This document shows positions 23,171-36,764 of a stretch of 64,000 nt of DNA, piece after piece. Every line of letters starts with the position of its first letter. Position 1 is the stretch's first letter. Origin of the DNA: Channa striata (lineage: Eukaryota; Chordata; Actinopteri; Anabantiformes; Channidae); contig CM065189.1 in NCBI GenBank assembly GCA_033026295.1, positions 9,925,203 to 9,989,202 of the forward strand. The letters run 5' to 3'. The notes below the pieces were generated by a model that saw nothing but the letters and a program-made list of their open reading frames with translations, was not told the origin of the DNA and did no database searches. The translations under genes and the position numbers were made by a program.

Positions 23171-25614
23171 AGTCTTTCTCACACACATGCAGTGCTCAGA
23201 TCTATGTATCGATTCAGTAAGGTAAAAACAAAATGCTAGCAACAGAGTCTCCTTAAAACCTATTTAATCTCAATTCCTGCTTGAATGCCAGTCAGATAAT
23301 GAGCTAATTGAACTGCTCTCAATGGATGTGAGTAAAAAACTCAGGCAAAAGTCAATACACGTGGAAAGCTGCACTGATTTTGGCCACTGTCCCTATTCAA
23401 TAAGAAGTATATTGTGTAGAGGTCTATTGTACTCACTTGGTTGCATTCTTTTCTCTATAAGGAATGTAGTAGTAGCTTTCAGAACCATGGAGAGCACCGC
23501 TCTGCAACATCTGTGTTTGGGAGACTTGAAAACTCATGCTCCTAGTGGTATTTAATATTGCGTAATTAGTTCAGGGATCGACTTGTGCGTGGACGCTTAC
23601 TATGTTCTGCAATGTGCAGTTCTTAGTGAGTTTATTTAATTTGATTTGTAGATTAATGTGTGCTAGTCTTCATGCATACATGCAACATAAATCTCACCTT
23701 TGTGTGAAATGTATGGACCTCAGAGTTGCAGTGATTGCTTCCTTCTATTTTCTAGTCACATACTCAAGCCATCGGACGTAGTTGGAAAGACGTTCGCGTT
23801 CCCAAAGCCCTAGGCCTGTGTCTCCCCTAATCCTGGAACAGTGTTGGCATACAAATCACTAGTGCTAAACTCATTTCCAGCCCCCAATAAAAGGGAAGTT
23901 CAGTGATGTAATGTACATCTTCAAAACACAATGTTGTTAAAGAAATTATACAAGACAGAAAGCTGTGATTAGCAGAGCTTTGACAGAATTAACCACACAG
24001 CAAAGCCTAAACCACTGATCGCTATGTCAACTGGTTCAACTTCTCATAACCATGAAGATGAAATGACAGTCAGACAGCCCTGTGTGCAGCAGGGATTTCT
24101 ATCCCGTGTTTATTATCATAGGATTTCTCATTTAATCTTTATATGCATGTTTCTGTGCTGTGTTGGGAACAGTCGCCACAGCTGACGTTTACACCATGTG
24201 CAGTGTAACTGCAGCTCAAGCAGCAGATGAGTGTTGTCCTCCGCTTCATTAGTGCTTTCCACTGTCCCCTCTAACAAATTACATCAATCCAGCCCACTCT
24301 CCTCCAATTACAGACTATTGATTAGCTGACATGACTGCTACAACCATGTGCCAGTGTTAGTGCATGTGTGCAACTGTGTGATAATGAGGTCTACAAATGG
24401 AAATGCACTGGTTTATCAGCTTTAGCACTCCGCAGTAAATCTTAGTTGGAGTGAACCTTTGGTTTTCCATGTACAGTGTGTCACATTTTGGTTACAAAAG
24501 CTCTTTGACACATAAAAAATTGAATCGCCCCGCTCTAAAGTCTGTTCAAGGAACATCTTGCGGTGGCCTTTCAGGTGGCAGCATAAATCTCCGTGGCGAG
24601 ATACTCTACCACAAAGAGTAAGAGGCAAAATGTCTTTAAATTTTGAGTGAGCAGACTCTTTAAGGTCACAGCTAATCCCAACAACATTAAAAGACAATAA
24701 TGTCAGTCAGTTCCAGGCGGGACACTTCTCTGAGTGACTGTTATAACTTTCACCCAGGCAGAATTTTAAATGGGTTACAAATGATTTCCACTTGTAGTTG
24801 CCGGTTGGACCCTGATCTTGTTCGTTTCGATCGGACATGCAAGCAAACAAATGTAAGGAGAACCTCACATGCACTGTGATGCTCGTGGGTAAGAAAGGGA
24901 GGAAATCTGCTATGCAGACGTAGAGTAGCATTCATTTATGTGGTCCTCTGTGGGAAAAGCTGCTGGAAAGGTGTTTTTTTATGACACTTTTATTAGAAAA
25001 ATCTATGTACCGTACAATGAGCCCACACAAGAATTGAAATCAATGGGAATATGTTATGTTCATTTATCTTAGAGAGAAGAACGAGGCAAAGCTGTCCAAT
25101 GTTGCCGCTTTCCGTTGCACATCTTATTGGAGCTTTACGTCAAACAACACAATACTATTAAAGATATTGAAGTCGGTGAGGTAGAACAGCAACTGGCTTT
25201 GCTTGCAGATGATGTCTGAGACAAACCTTGCATTAATTTTTAGAATTGATGGCCCCATTGGAGGAGCACAGGGCTCCATTAGGGTTTAGAATAAAGATGC
25301 ATAGACTGTAATCTATTTAAAATTTCATTTTCAAATAAAGCTCGATGTTCTGTGAGAGGACTAATGTTAATTGGGATTCGGAGACAATGCAGTTGGACAA
25401 TGACGTATTTCACGGAACGTAATGTAATAATTGAATTATGCTAACAATTCTATGTTAATTGTACTGTATTATATGTCATTGTAACATATAAGTTCTGTTG
25501 TCATTTCGTGTTACAAGAGGCAGTTATTGCAGATTGGTGTGCAGGTGGTTCCCTGCATGTGTACACAAATGAGAGTCTGTGTGTGTGTGTTTGTTGTGCG
25601 TGTGTGTTCCGTCC

Positions 25615-25885
25615 CTGAGTTTAGCTGTCTAATGGCCTGTGGGGAGATTCTGTCTCTGAGCCTGCTGGATCTGGCTCGGATGCTTCCATATCATTTTCCT
25701 GATGGCAGTAATGTAAACAGTCTGTGGATAGGGTGGTTGGGGTCCTTGATGATTTTTCCAGCCTTCTCGTTTCTCCTCTGGGTGTAGAAGCCTTGCATGG
25801 ACGGCAATTCAGCACTAATGATGTGCTGTGCAGCTTTGATGACTCTGTAGTCCAGAGTGGAATTGCTCCCATGCCAGGCCACAAT
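25615..25885. repeat. internal fragment of a dispersed teleost repeat
   Basis: The plus strand carries the strings GAGCCTGCTGGATCTGGCTC, GGATGCTTCCATATC, TTTCCTGATGGCAG, AACAGTCTGTGGATAGG, GTGGTTGGGGTCCTTGATGA and GATGTGCTGTGCAGC. Together these mark a high-copy fish repeat whose copies often start with the TTTATTGATCCC end seen at 4465. The open frames on both strands are repeat-derived. The family could not be named with confidence. Confidence 0.65.
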
Positions 25886-28857
25886 GCATATAAACTAATA
25901 TATCATATTCTATGGTGCACAATGGAAAGGAAATGTTAATCAAATAACCAGTGGATATTCAGCACGTGCACTGACAGCAGACAGGGTTGGTACTTACTGT
26001 ATGATGCTGGTTTGCATCTGATGATGTGTGTCAGTATGCAAGACTGGAAAACATGGGACAAATGCTGTTTGAAGATCATATGTAAATTTGAAAGACTGTT
26101 CTTGGGCCAAAATTATTTTGAACTCAAACACAAAGAGGAAATTAAAATGTCCTGGGAGCTATTGGCAGGAACAACTAAAGCAACAAAACTGGTTTGATGC
26201 AGATAATAAATTGGCTGTTATTGTCTAATGTTGCTGGTAGTGTGTAGTGTTGTGTATCTGTTTTAGGTTTAAGAAAATAGTTATCAGTAAATTACATGTT
26301 AATAAGAACTGTTTACTTATTATTATAAACAGGTACTGGCAAAACATGAAACTCCTCAGGCATCACTAAATGGAAAAATGACATATTCAAAAAGTAAAAA
26401 CTTTTCCAATAAAACTAAACCTCAGAACAACTTGTATAGATCCCTGACACTACAATTTCAGGCTTTTTACTGCTTTTGTTAGTTTTTTGCATTTTTATGT
26501 TTGTCCTCACAATATACAGTATATTTAACATATGGTGGCAGGTGGTCAAATTTAACTTAATCAAACATTTATGTGTGAGAACCATATGGCTTCATTCCTG
26601 ATGTGAATATATTGAGGTAGGAAATATTGATACTGAATTGATTGCCAGCCTTTATGAGCATCTGCTTTCAAAAAGCAATGAGTCAAACTGTCGGCACGGG
26701 GCAATGCACAGCAGCAGGCCGCTGTTGTGTTCCACACTGTTTCAATTCAGAAAGACAGTAGGAACAAAGAGGCAGGAAACTTTCTGCAACTTTTTATTCT
26801 GTAAGAAGCTTTAGTTCCGTGTGAAGCATGACAAGTGTATTTCTGCGCTAACCGTGGCCCCCTCTCACCCTCTAACCCCTCCACCCTTAGCTCACACCTC
26901 TCCATTTCCCCAGTCCACGCATTTCCTCTGCTCCATGATGATTGTCTTTCCGTTGTCACCACTTTTTATTCTCAGCTGTCGTTCAGCCCCTCCCTCTGCC
27001 GCTCTCCTGCAATCCCTGCTCGTTCCCTGAACTCTTCTCTCCTTACGCACACTCCCTCTTTCTGTCACTGATTATTTTTTTCACATGAATAGTCAAACAG
27101 GGGCACTGGGTTCTCTGATTACAAACCAATTACAGAATTTCTTTTGTCCCTTTAATCGCCAGCTGTTTGTCTCTCACTGTCTTCTTCTTGGCCTGTTGTC
27201 ATTTCAGAGACATACTTCAATAGATATTTTCTTAGCAAGGAATAAGTTCCAAATAGTATTTGTATATTTATCTCGTAAAGCTTTAGATTACAGCCTGCGA
27301 CAGGCTAAGAACAGTGAACTTACTGTGTACTAGTATTAGTAACAAGGGTGGACCTCCATAGTCCCAATAGATACATATTTGTTGTTATCAAACTTTTGGA
27401 ATAACAGGGATGAGAATGAGAAAACACCTACAGTGTAAGTATTTTGTAATTAAGGGGTACTTGTGAAAATACTTATGCAATATGTACTTATGCAATGTCC
27501 TTATGAAATGCATAATAAGTGTACTGTTATTTCATGAAGTTTTCTGATTTACAAAGAATAATGTTTTTTTGGAAAAAAACACATCTCAACTTAAAAATGA
27601 CAAGAAAATAAATAAACAGAAAGTGAGAGAAACTATGTAAGCATTATTTATTTGGCCACCCAAGCTGCATCTCAGATAATAAACGGAATAACACGCAGAC
27701 ATTTAAAGAAAAGGCACAGCGGCACAAAAAATCAGAGCCACAGTATGCACACCCTGCTTCTTTTTAGGAACCTAAATGAAATAGCCAGACGCTTTCGTTA
27801 TTTCCTTTGACTTTCTGCCCTGCAAGTCATGGGGCCTGTTTATCATTCAGAGAGTGAGCTTGGTTAAATCATTCTTAGTCTCCTTTTCCTCCTCCACACT
27901 GACCTCTGACCAACCTAAAGCATACCGTCTTCTCCACGAGACAAAGACTATTACGTTATCCCACTGTGACAGACACGTGTGTGTGTGTGTGTGTGTGTTA
28001 CAGAGGGTGACAGACAGAGTTAATGTGTCATTAGCACTAAGAAATCCACTGAACAATAAGGCTGAGTGAAGAAAAAAAATATGATTGGTGTAAGGTCTGA
28101 AAAAGGTTGTGTGAATGTGAGTTTCACAGTTTAGAGGAAATTCTGGTGACTGTATCATAGACTGTAGTTTGAAGGTACAAAATCATAACGGGTTAATTTG
28201 AAGAGCAGAGTGTTCTGCGATTCATGAAGTGGTTAAAATGATCCACCAACGCTCTGTTGTAATACGATTGGTACTAAATGTTTCCACAGTCAGTAGTATT
28301 GATTCTCATGTCCTTTTAAGGACACTGTCCTAACGAGCTTAGTGATTACTAATCATTATATTGATATTTAATAATTCATATTTTTAGATATCTTTGTGGT
28401 TGTGTGCTGTTATTACGATGGTTTGAAGGTTTGTTTGGCATGAGTCAAAGTCATGTAGACCATTTTATATTTGCAGATGGCGCATTTTAAATATCATAAT
28501 GATCTCAAAATTTTTTCCTAATGACTTTGACATTTCCTTCCCCATAAGAACAGAAACTTATACATAATTTCAAAACAAACATTTACAGAAATCCACAAAT
28601 GATTCAAAGCACCCAGGAAACACAGATGAGTATTGGAAATAAACCCCAGTTAAAATCCAATAAATATTTGATTCTGACCAGCATCTGGTGCCAACTGTCT
28701 CATGCCCTTCATTCGACAGAGTCTAGACAGGGTTGGTATTCATATACATTATGTATGTCCAGCATCCAAACATCCAACATAGGAAAGATGTGTTCTACAA
28801 GCCACATATGTATCATGTCAGTTATAACTTAGACATGTAGATATGACTATAATCATT
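25886..28857. other. intergenic, no gene recognised
   Basis: A pyrimidine-rich stretch (about 26855-27070, dominated by CCT/TCC runs) yields several overlapping spurious open frames. A GT microsatellite is at 27977. I see no domain, RNA gene or mobile element in the rest. Confidence 0.6.
27977..27998. repeat. (GT)11 microsatellite
   Basis: Uninterrupted GT run of 22 bp. Confidence 0.93.
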
Positions 28858-28928
28858 TGCCAGGAGGAGTCGAACTGTTGACCCTGTGATTCATTGACAA
28901 CTGCTCCTCCCACTGAACTACTGACTTC
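28858..28928 (-). repeat. tRNA-derived SINE head (relic)
   Basis: On the minus strand: TAGTTCAGTGGGAGGAGC (A-box) followed 30 bp later by CAGTTCGACTCC (B-box). A D-arm-like GTTC/GAGC pairing and a partial acceptor pairing remain. The anticodon stem does not fold, so it is not a functional tRNA gene. The SINE body, if any, would extend to the left and is not recognisable. Confidence 0.6.
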
Positions 28929-29799
28929 ACAACTGTGTTGACCATATTCCAGTACAGCAAACTAATATGTAAACTTCAACAACAAGAGTTATGGTCGGGT
29001 TAGCCATCGTTTGCCGTTTCATTTGCACATACAAATACTTTAGCAACCTCACCAGAGACAGACCCTGGATGGTATTGTGAGCAAAGACACAAATTAGACA
29101 TAAGTGCTAATAAATGGTAAATTAATGCAGCTTGGATGTTGTATTTTTTGATGCATAGAGCAACATCTTGGATTTTGGAATATGCAATGGAGAATCTAAA
29201 ACTTCACTTAAGGGTCAATCCAGTTGATATTTCTGACATGTGACGTTGAAATTCTAACCTTTCTTCAAATGAAACACACCAAAAGAAAAATTTTGTTGCT
29301 TTCTAACGTAGGCATTTTACTTTTTATTAGATACTATTTGATTTAATGCACCGCTTCTGACTGCACAAGCCTCAATTTAAGAATCCATTAAGCTTTAGAA
29401 GATGGTTGAACCATATTCAGCACAAATGTCTTTCTGTTATTGTGAACGCAGCAGATGCCGTATGGAGGATATAACTGTTTGACTGTCAGTTTTAGGGAAA
29501 CTCATGTAATTACGATAGAAATTCAGGCCAGTGCACGAGCCAAAGGCTGGTTCTGAAAACTGAGTAGGCTCAGAAAGTTCAGGTCTAATGAAAGAACAAA
29601 CCAGTTCTTGTGCTGGCACTAAAATCCTCTCTAGCCTGAATCAAAGCTGACAACAGCTGTGGTTCTTTGTGAAAGAGCAAACTACAAAACATGTTTTGCC
29701 TCTTTTCAAGTGTAAATACAAACCGTGAGCAGATTTTTTATGCAAAATAAATAAAATTGTAAGTTTAACTTTAAAACCATCAGTAGGAGGCAGGGAACC
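28929..29799. other. intergenic, nothing recognised
   Basis: AT-rich; short open frames without features. Confidence 0.65.
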
Positions 29800-29958
29800 C
29801 ATCATCCATCCATTGTCTGTAACCTCTTATTCTGTGCAGGGTAACAGGGGGCTGAAGCCTTACCAGCTGTTGTAGGGCGAGCGCAGGGGTTCACCCTGGA
29901 CAGGTCACCGGTCTGTGTCAGGGCCAACACAGCCTCACACATACAGGCAGTTTATAGT
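29800..29958 (-). repeat. tRNA-derived SINE, copy 2, head truncated
   Basis: The plus strand starts ATCATCCATCCATTGTCTGT and continues through CCTGGACAGGTCACCGGTCT and AGGGCCAACACAG. This is the tail half of the SINE seen complete at 47334 and 60842. The tRNA-like head is missing. Confidence 0.75.
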
Positions 29959-31934
29959 CATATTAAATATTATGTGGATAGAAAAATAAATGTTTTACTC
30001 TTTTTGCCATTTCAAAATAAAATGATTCACACTGTTGCACCAGACTGTATGTGTTTATCAAAAATTCCAAGAAGATGAGGAAAAGAGAATTATACACAAT
30101 AATCTGTGATATTAAACGGAATGACAGAGAAAGCTGTAAGAGAAAGAAAACAACACAATGTGTCCCTTGAATATACCCATAAACATGTAGCATTAACATT
30201 CATATTAAAGTTAAGTAAAATAATTTACTGATCTAAGAGATCGTATTCTAACTAAAAATAAAAAAGGATACCTGTGATTGAGGCAATAGAGAAACTGAGG
30301 CAAATCATGTTTATGTGGGACTAGCTTGCATCCACTGAGGATATGGTGCCTAGTGTTCAGAGATTCTGTGGGTGTGCTGATTATATTCAATAGACAAAAA
30401 CAGAGCATGTCCACATTTCCAGCCATATATGATCATCAGAATAGGGAATTTAAAGGTTTGGCCCCACTACTCGGAACCAAGCTGATGGCATCTCATTGGA
30501 GGACAGTAAACCTACATCCTGTTAAAAGGTGCCATTCCCAGCTGGAAAGAGGAGGAAACTCTAACGCTGAAGTAATTGATAAATGTAAATTTGGTCACTT
30601 TCCATTCATACCTTCTTATTGGAAGCTGCACACATCATTGCCAGTGGAAGTGCTTCAGACTTCCTTACTTTAAACCCTCCACCTTTAAATCAAGCCCTCC
30701 TTGGTGTGGCGCCAACCGAAGGAGACAGACTGTGGGAGGGACGGGGTTTTGTGATTTAACTGCGCTTACATCACAAAATAATGATCCTACTCTCTGCGTA
30801 TTCCTGTGTCATGTGTACAACAAATTACATTGACTCGGAATTATATCACCACTAGCTGTGAAGAATTTGAATTATATTTATCCGGTAATTTGCAAGCAGT
30901 GATGGGGAACAAGAGGGTGACGGCTTGGAGTTACAGCGAGCTTGGAAGCTGAGAGCGACACTCACATTTCAAGTGGTGAATACACTGTGCGTGTTTGTGT
31001 CTGTGTGTGTTTTTTACGAGTGGACTCATTTAACAGTTGGCCAGCGTGACGCAAACTCATATTCAAGTAATGATCTTGCAGCACATGTGTCTTGCTCCAG
31101 GCAGACATTTGCCGTCACGAGAGCTTGAACTGGATGCTTCCACTAGCTGCAGTGTGTATTACAGGCTCTGTCTTTGTGTGATCGACTGTGTAATGTCAAA
31201 CAGAGCTCGTTGGGCGGCTGCTAGAGTGAGTGATGGTCACGTTATTAGTCAAACGAATTCAAACACACATCTTTTTAATTGTTAATGTTCAGAATACAGG
31301 TCTCTCCCCCGTGGGGTATGAGTAGAGTTGATGTATTTGATAAAATGCGTGGAAGTCCGCCCTTTCAAGCAAACGTTCAGATTCTTTCTCAAACGCTGTA
31401 CTACAAAGCTGGGGTTTGGAAAAGAAAAGACCAAAATCCCCTCACTGGGGGCAGTAGCAATTTATCATGACTCGCTGACCACACACACACTCCTACAGAA
31501 CGGAACCCCTTTGATTTCACTCTTCATTAGTTCGCTGCGCTGATAGCGGTGCAGTGGAGACTGTGCCTTTGTGAACCCAGATAAGCAATGGGCCAATAAC
31601 TTAACAGAAACCACTTCTAGGTGATTTGTGATTGTGCTGACACAGTGGAAGCGGACACAAAACTAAAGCCACACAGAATAATTACACTGAATCACCAAAT
31701 CACTGGCTCTGGAAAGTGTTCTGTGTAATGCTGTGACCCATAATAATTTGGGGCTCTGGCTGAGCTCGTTTGATTACCTCCACGCCAGCTTCCCAAACAT
31801 GCATCATTTCTCAGCCGTCCTCTTTTCTGACAGTTTCTTCACTTCCCAGTCAGTGATGGATCTGTTCATTCTAGAAAAAAAACACCCTCTGTGGGGAATC
31901 ACCTGTCAGCAGGGTTTCTGGCTGCGTGTTTGTT

Positions 31935-31959
31935 TGTGTGTGTGTGTGTGTGTGTGTGC
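31935..31959. repeat. (TG)n microsatellite
   Basis: About 12 TG units ending in GCGCACGTG. Confidence 0.93.
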
Positions 31960-34900
31960 GCACGTGTAGATGCGTGCCTACACTTGTGATGTACTCAGCA
32001 CAAATGAGCCTGGACTGGTTTCAGGAGAAGCATTTGGTTGAACCTCCTCGCTAACGCAGCAGAATTTTCCCACGGCGAGAACAGCTCACAGAGTTCACGC
32101 TGGTCAGGGTGGACAGATGCAGGCAGAGGAACAGAGAGAAACAGAGGAGGCTGCAACAACAAGATCTGAGTCAGTGGAAGCGTGAGCACCATGTGAGTGG
32201 ATTAAGATCGGTTCACTGATTTATCATATAGTCAGCAGACAGAAAATGAGTACATAACTTTTCCACTAACCAATATCATCTGCTCTCTTCTGCTTTGCCA
32301 CATGTTCAGTTTTTTGTATTTGTCAGCTGAATATTTGGCCAAACAAACCATTTGCAGAAATCACCACTGGATACGGTTATGATACAGCATATCCAAAAGC
32401 ACTAGGAGCAAATAAAGCTTATCATCATCAGGTGTTTAGAAGTTCAAGACTGATATTGTTTTGACAAACTTACATATTCAGTCACACTATCAGCTTCCTT
32501 TATTTTGCTCAGTGTAAAGATGAATCAACTAAATTCCAAGTTTCTCTCTATTTGGCCGTCTAAGGGCACAGCAAGGTTAGCGTGTCATTATTACTTCCAC
32601 CAGCTACGTTGGCTGTGGGCTTAGTGCCTGACTTTCCCTTCATTAGGTTTGTCCTTTAATCTTAAACAGTCCATTAGATTTTGGCAAAACTTTGTGCAAA
32701 ACACTGTTAAGGGAAATAAGAGAAAATATTTCACTGGGTGGCAAACGGGGAATGTGACCACAGCTTCCTGCAGCGAGGTATAAAACTTTAAATTAAACTG
32801 ACCCACATCAAACTTTGTGTGGCTCTCACCTCGGGTAAAGAGGCTCTTATTATTTAAATCACAATGTCAGCAGACTTGTGTTTGATTAAAATCGATCGAA
32901 GGAATGGTGAATATTAAAAAAGTATCACTGGAAGCAATATTAAAGAATCCGTGTTAAGCATTTTGGTATTTTACTTGTAACTTCACTGTTGTGATATTAT
33001 ATTAATATTAAAACGGTAACATTTCCAAAACATAACCTGACTATCTTTAGAGAAAATCACTTAAAAATCATTGTCCCTCAGTGTCTGTTCTGAACATGTT
33101 ATCACAAGATAAGATTCCTGTGACTCCTGTGCCACCCTGGAATTGTCTTTGTTTACTTAGAACATGCTTCATCCGGAAATAATCACAGATTATTCGGTGA
33201 CTGTGACTGATCTACTTACAAAACGCAAAATAAAGTGAGACAGTTCATATATCTCATTAATCCAAAACATTAAAACCTTATGTTGTATGTGCAGGTGCTT
33301 TCATGGGTGGGGTTTATAATGGACTCATTAGTATTTAAAGCAGCAGACAACAAAACCTACCCACCTTTCAAGTCCATTATAATTAATTCTTGGAGAGTTT
33401 GGGGAACCTGCAGATGCGCATGACCAATAAAACACACTTAGAGTACGCTGAGCCCATTTGTAGCTTTTACTGCAGTGATATTTTTCTCCAATTATTTGCC
33501 CAGTCAATCAAGCCATATGTCAGTTTGTTTAAAAAAACAGACTCAGTGTCCATCATGTGAATTTGGTACATTAAATATTACAAGGTGATGGTTGTTGAGT
33601 GTGAACTGAATAAGTGGTAAAGGTTAGACAAACAGTGGCATCCTCTCCATGAAGACATCAACTCAGGTTTGATTTGAGACTCTTGTAAAGATTGACAGTA
33701 GCTAAATAAAAAAATTCCTCACACACATTAGATATTTGCTGTTCTTTAGAATAATAGAAATAGAACAACTAAAATATGTTCTGCTCAGCTCCACACTTTA
33801 AAAAAAAAAAACAATTACTTCATGTCAGGGCGTGCGTTCATTCCAGATCCACCATCTAGTCTGGCAAAAAAAGACCCTAACAATACACTCCACACACACT
33901 ATAACTGCTTGACTGACTCACCAGTCAGATGAGTCTTGTTACAGGGAAGACGTACTGTGGAACAACTTGTAACAAGGTGTTTTAACAACCACCTGACCTT
34001 AAATGTCAGAAAAACAAAGGAGCTTCTGACTTTTGCCGCACAGCAGTGCAGCATGCTGTAACATTTACTGTTTTCACAAAAATAACTGGAAGCTTTCACG
34101 GTTGTTCAACCATATTTTCTTGGTTTATATAGTCATAGCAGTGTACACAAGGTATTCACAGGATCATAATGTACATGTCCAGTATATTACAGGCTTCTCA
34201 TGTGAGCACTGGGGCTCTACTGGGAAATATGATATCAACATTTGTAATTTGTTCATCAATTTAGCAGCGCATGCCGTATACACCCAGAGTAATACAGTGT
34301 TTATGAGCTTTGACCACAAGTCTGTGCAGAAGACGTCAGTCAGCGCATGTATGAAAGCGTGCCAGCAAATACAGAACACACATACCCAGAATGCAACAAC
34401 AATTAATTTATTGTAAACTGAAGATTGCTTTAGTTGGAGGTTTCATGCTAGTTGCAAGCTGGTATTTTTGACATTGTATTAAAAAAATTAACAGATATTG
34501 TCCAATGCAGTTGTCAATCTGCACCTACGGAGCAAAATTCTAATGAAAACAAATAGCACTGTTACATCCAGAATCAGAAGCCTCTGAAATGGCTTTTCAC
34601 ACTATGTATCGTTTATTGAAACCATCTTCACCAAAAAAAAAAGCAAAGCAACAGACATTCAAATGTCTAAACTGCCCTTTGTTTACATTTCACTCTCAAA
34701 GACTTCCTGTTCTCCCCCTGTAGCCAGGAAAACAGCTGGAATCAGGTGTTATTAACACAATAAAACTTTGCTGAGAGGAAGTCTGGATAATTGGCTGGGT
34801 CAACAAAGCAACTGGAGAGACTCTGAGAGCTGGTGGCAGTTGTTTGTTTCCCTCTTGGAACTGTATTGGTTTCTTGCAAACACCTGCACTTCCTCTTGTC

Positions 34901-36123
34901 TTTTAGAGCACAGAGCACAAACAATACTTCATCTCATCTGACAACAGCCCGAATGTGTAATGATGAAAGGATCCAGTTTAGAAATTAATCACTGCACTCT
35001 GTCAAGTAGAGGAAGTTATACTGGCATATTTGTCTGGGGATGACTGATGATTGTAGATGAAGCCGGATAGAGGGAGGAATTGTATCAGATAAGTGCAAAG
35101 AACTTATATCACCCAAGATGAAAAAGATCAATTCTGCTCGTACTTAAAACCAATATCCTGAGTTCATAATTATGCTTGCATAATGCATCATTTCTTGTAC
35201 CAGCACTATAAGGCGGCACACGTTTCCATTCCCGTGGTGTGATATTTCTGTAAGTTGACAGGCAAAGAGCTGTTGAGAGTTTGCCACTCGTGTTTGGCTG
35301 ACCCAGTGGCTCTACCTGCCAATTCTGCAAGGTCCCCTGGACCCAGCTCTTAGCCCATGGCCTCCCTCGTCTGACCCCAGTAATTGCTCCGTATAATCAC
35401 CCAGAGCTGTTTTACTGAAACTAGTTGTGCGCTTGCGGCCACCTGAGATCACAGGGATATCAGTTTCTGACAGTGGCAGGTTTTTGCTGACTTTGAGAAC
35501 AATCCACAGCAAAAAATAGTGCTGTCACGAACTGCGGACTAGCACTAGCACAGACAGCATCCAAGTGTCTGCGCAGACAAACAGGTTGTGTGTTACTGTC
35601 CATTTAGTGGGACGCAGCCATTGACTGACTGTGATCCAGGAGGTATTTTTAATCCAATTTGCTGCTTTCTTTCTGATCTAAAAATGCATTGCAAACATGG
35701 AGCCAATCACAAAGCACTCTGAGGAGGTTTGATAGTGTTTGCTTTTCATTTTTAATGCTGCAGCAAAGGAAAAATGACTCTTGAAGAGTCAGTGAAACAC
35801 TGTGAGAGCTTCTAATGATAATCTTTAAAGTGGAAAATGCAAACCCTGCAGCTATAAATGCCAACAGGGCACTGCTTATAGTGTTATTGTGCATTTACTG
35901 TCTCTTGTGCATGGGTTATGTAACTAGATTGTAAAAGAAAGCATAAAATCACTACTTTATGTTAAAACGCTGCATAACCATAATCAGGCTTTAACCACCC
36001 TGAATGTAAAGGGTGACTGTAAATAAAGGTCTGCAGGCCAAAGGGAGCAGAGACGTGTGCGGTTTGAACAAGCAGGTAGATGGTGTTCATCCTGAGTTCA
36101 GGACACACAGTGTTACCTTGGTT

Positions 36124-36290
36124 TCAATCAATCAATCAATCAATCAAAACTTTTTACATACAGCTACATACATATAGCACCTTCCATGTAGATCATTAAT
36201 GCAATCCAACGTACTTTACAGATGATTGAAAAGCTGATGAAAGGTGTACCAACCAAGGACAATAAAAACAATCAAAATTGTAATAATAAT
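36124..36290. repeat. (AATC)n plus LINE-type tail, reverse orientation
   Basis: Six AATC/ATCA units (36125-36147) followed by AAAACTTTTTACATACAGCT, then ATAGCACCTTCCATG and ACGTACTTTACAG. This follows the pattern of fish non-LTR retroposon ends, where AACTTTATTT...ATAGCACCTTT...GTGCTTTACA adjoins an AATC tail. Degenerate; family uncertain. Confidence 0.55.
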
Positions 36291-36750
36291 GTTGGATTTT
36301 AGTCAACATGAAGTTGGCTCTAATGCTCTAATGCAGCCAGTATGCGGAGCTGCCTTATAAGGAGTTATTAAGAGTTATGAAGGTGGCGCAGGGTGAGTGT
36401 TTCCACACAGCTCCATGTTTTCGGCTACACCTTCACACCGTGCACCCACACTGCTTGGGGACGTGCTGTTACCACACAAACTAATTCAACATGTTTCTTT
36501 AAACATGACACACAGCAGCTGTTCGTTGTAGTTTTACATATTGGGGCTGTTGTTTTTTGTCAGGCTTTTGTACAGGTTTTCTCCCCCTGCTTGAAAACCA
36601 TCTGGAGCCATCATGGAGCCAGAGTCTCTTCATTTAGTGGATAGATTTCACATTTCCACCACAACTCAGCCAAACACAACAGCCAGATGGTGGTTAAAAC
36701 ACGCAGCTTAGTGTTTTAGGTTGCAATTTTTTACCCCTGTGGCACTGAAT

Positions 36751-36764
36751 GTTTTTTTTTTTTT
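36751..36764. repeat. poly-T tract
   Basis: 13-bp T run. No element attached. Confidence 0.8.

Larger units (their letters stand above)
22726..25614. other. intergenic, microsatellite-rich at its left end
   Basis: Three CA/TG tracts in alternating orientation lie at 22814-23170. The rest (23200-25600) is AT-rich with no gene recognised. Around 24250-24340 is a stretch with TCCAATTACAG and GATTAGCTGACATG that has the look of conserved noncoding DNA, without proof. Confidence 0.6.

Noticed and set aside
28858..28928. Possible tRNA gene on the minus strand
   Set aside because: A- and B-boxes and a D-arm are present, but the anticodon arm does not fold and the acceptor stem is imperfect. A SINE head fits better.
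34033..34416. 127-codon open frame
   Set aside because: Ordinary AT-rich composition, no domain, and an overlapping opposite frame of similar quality.
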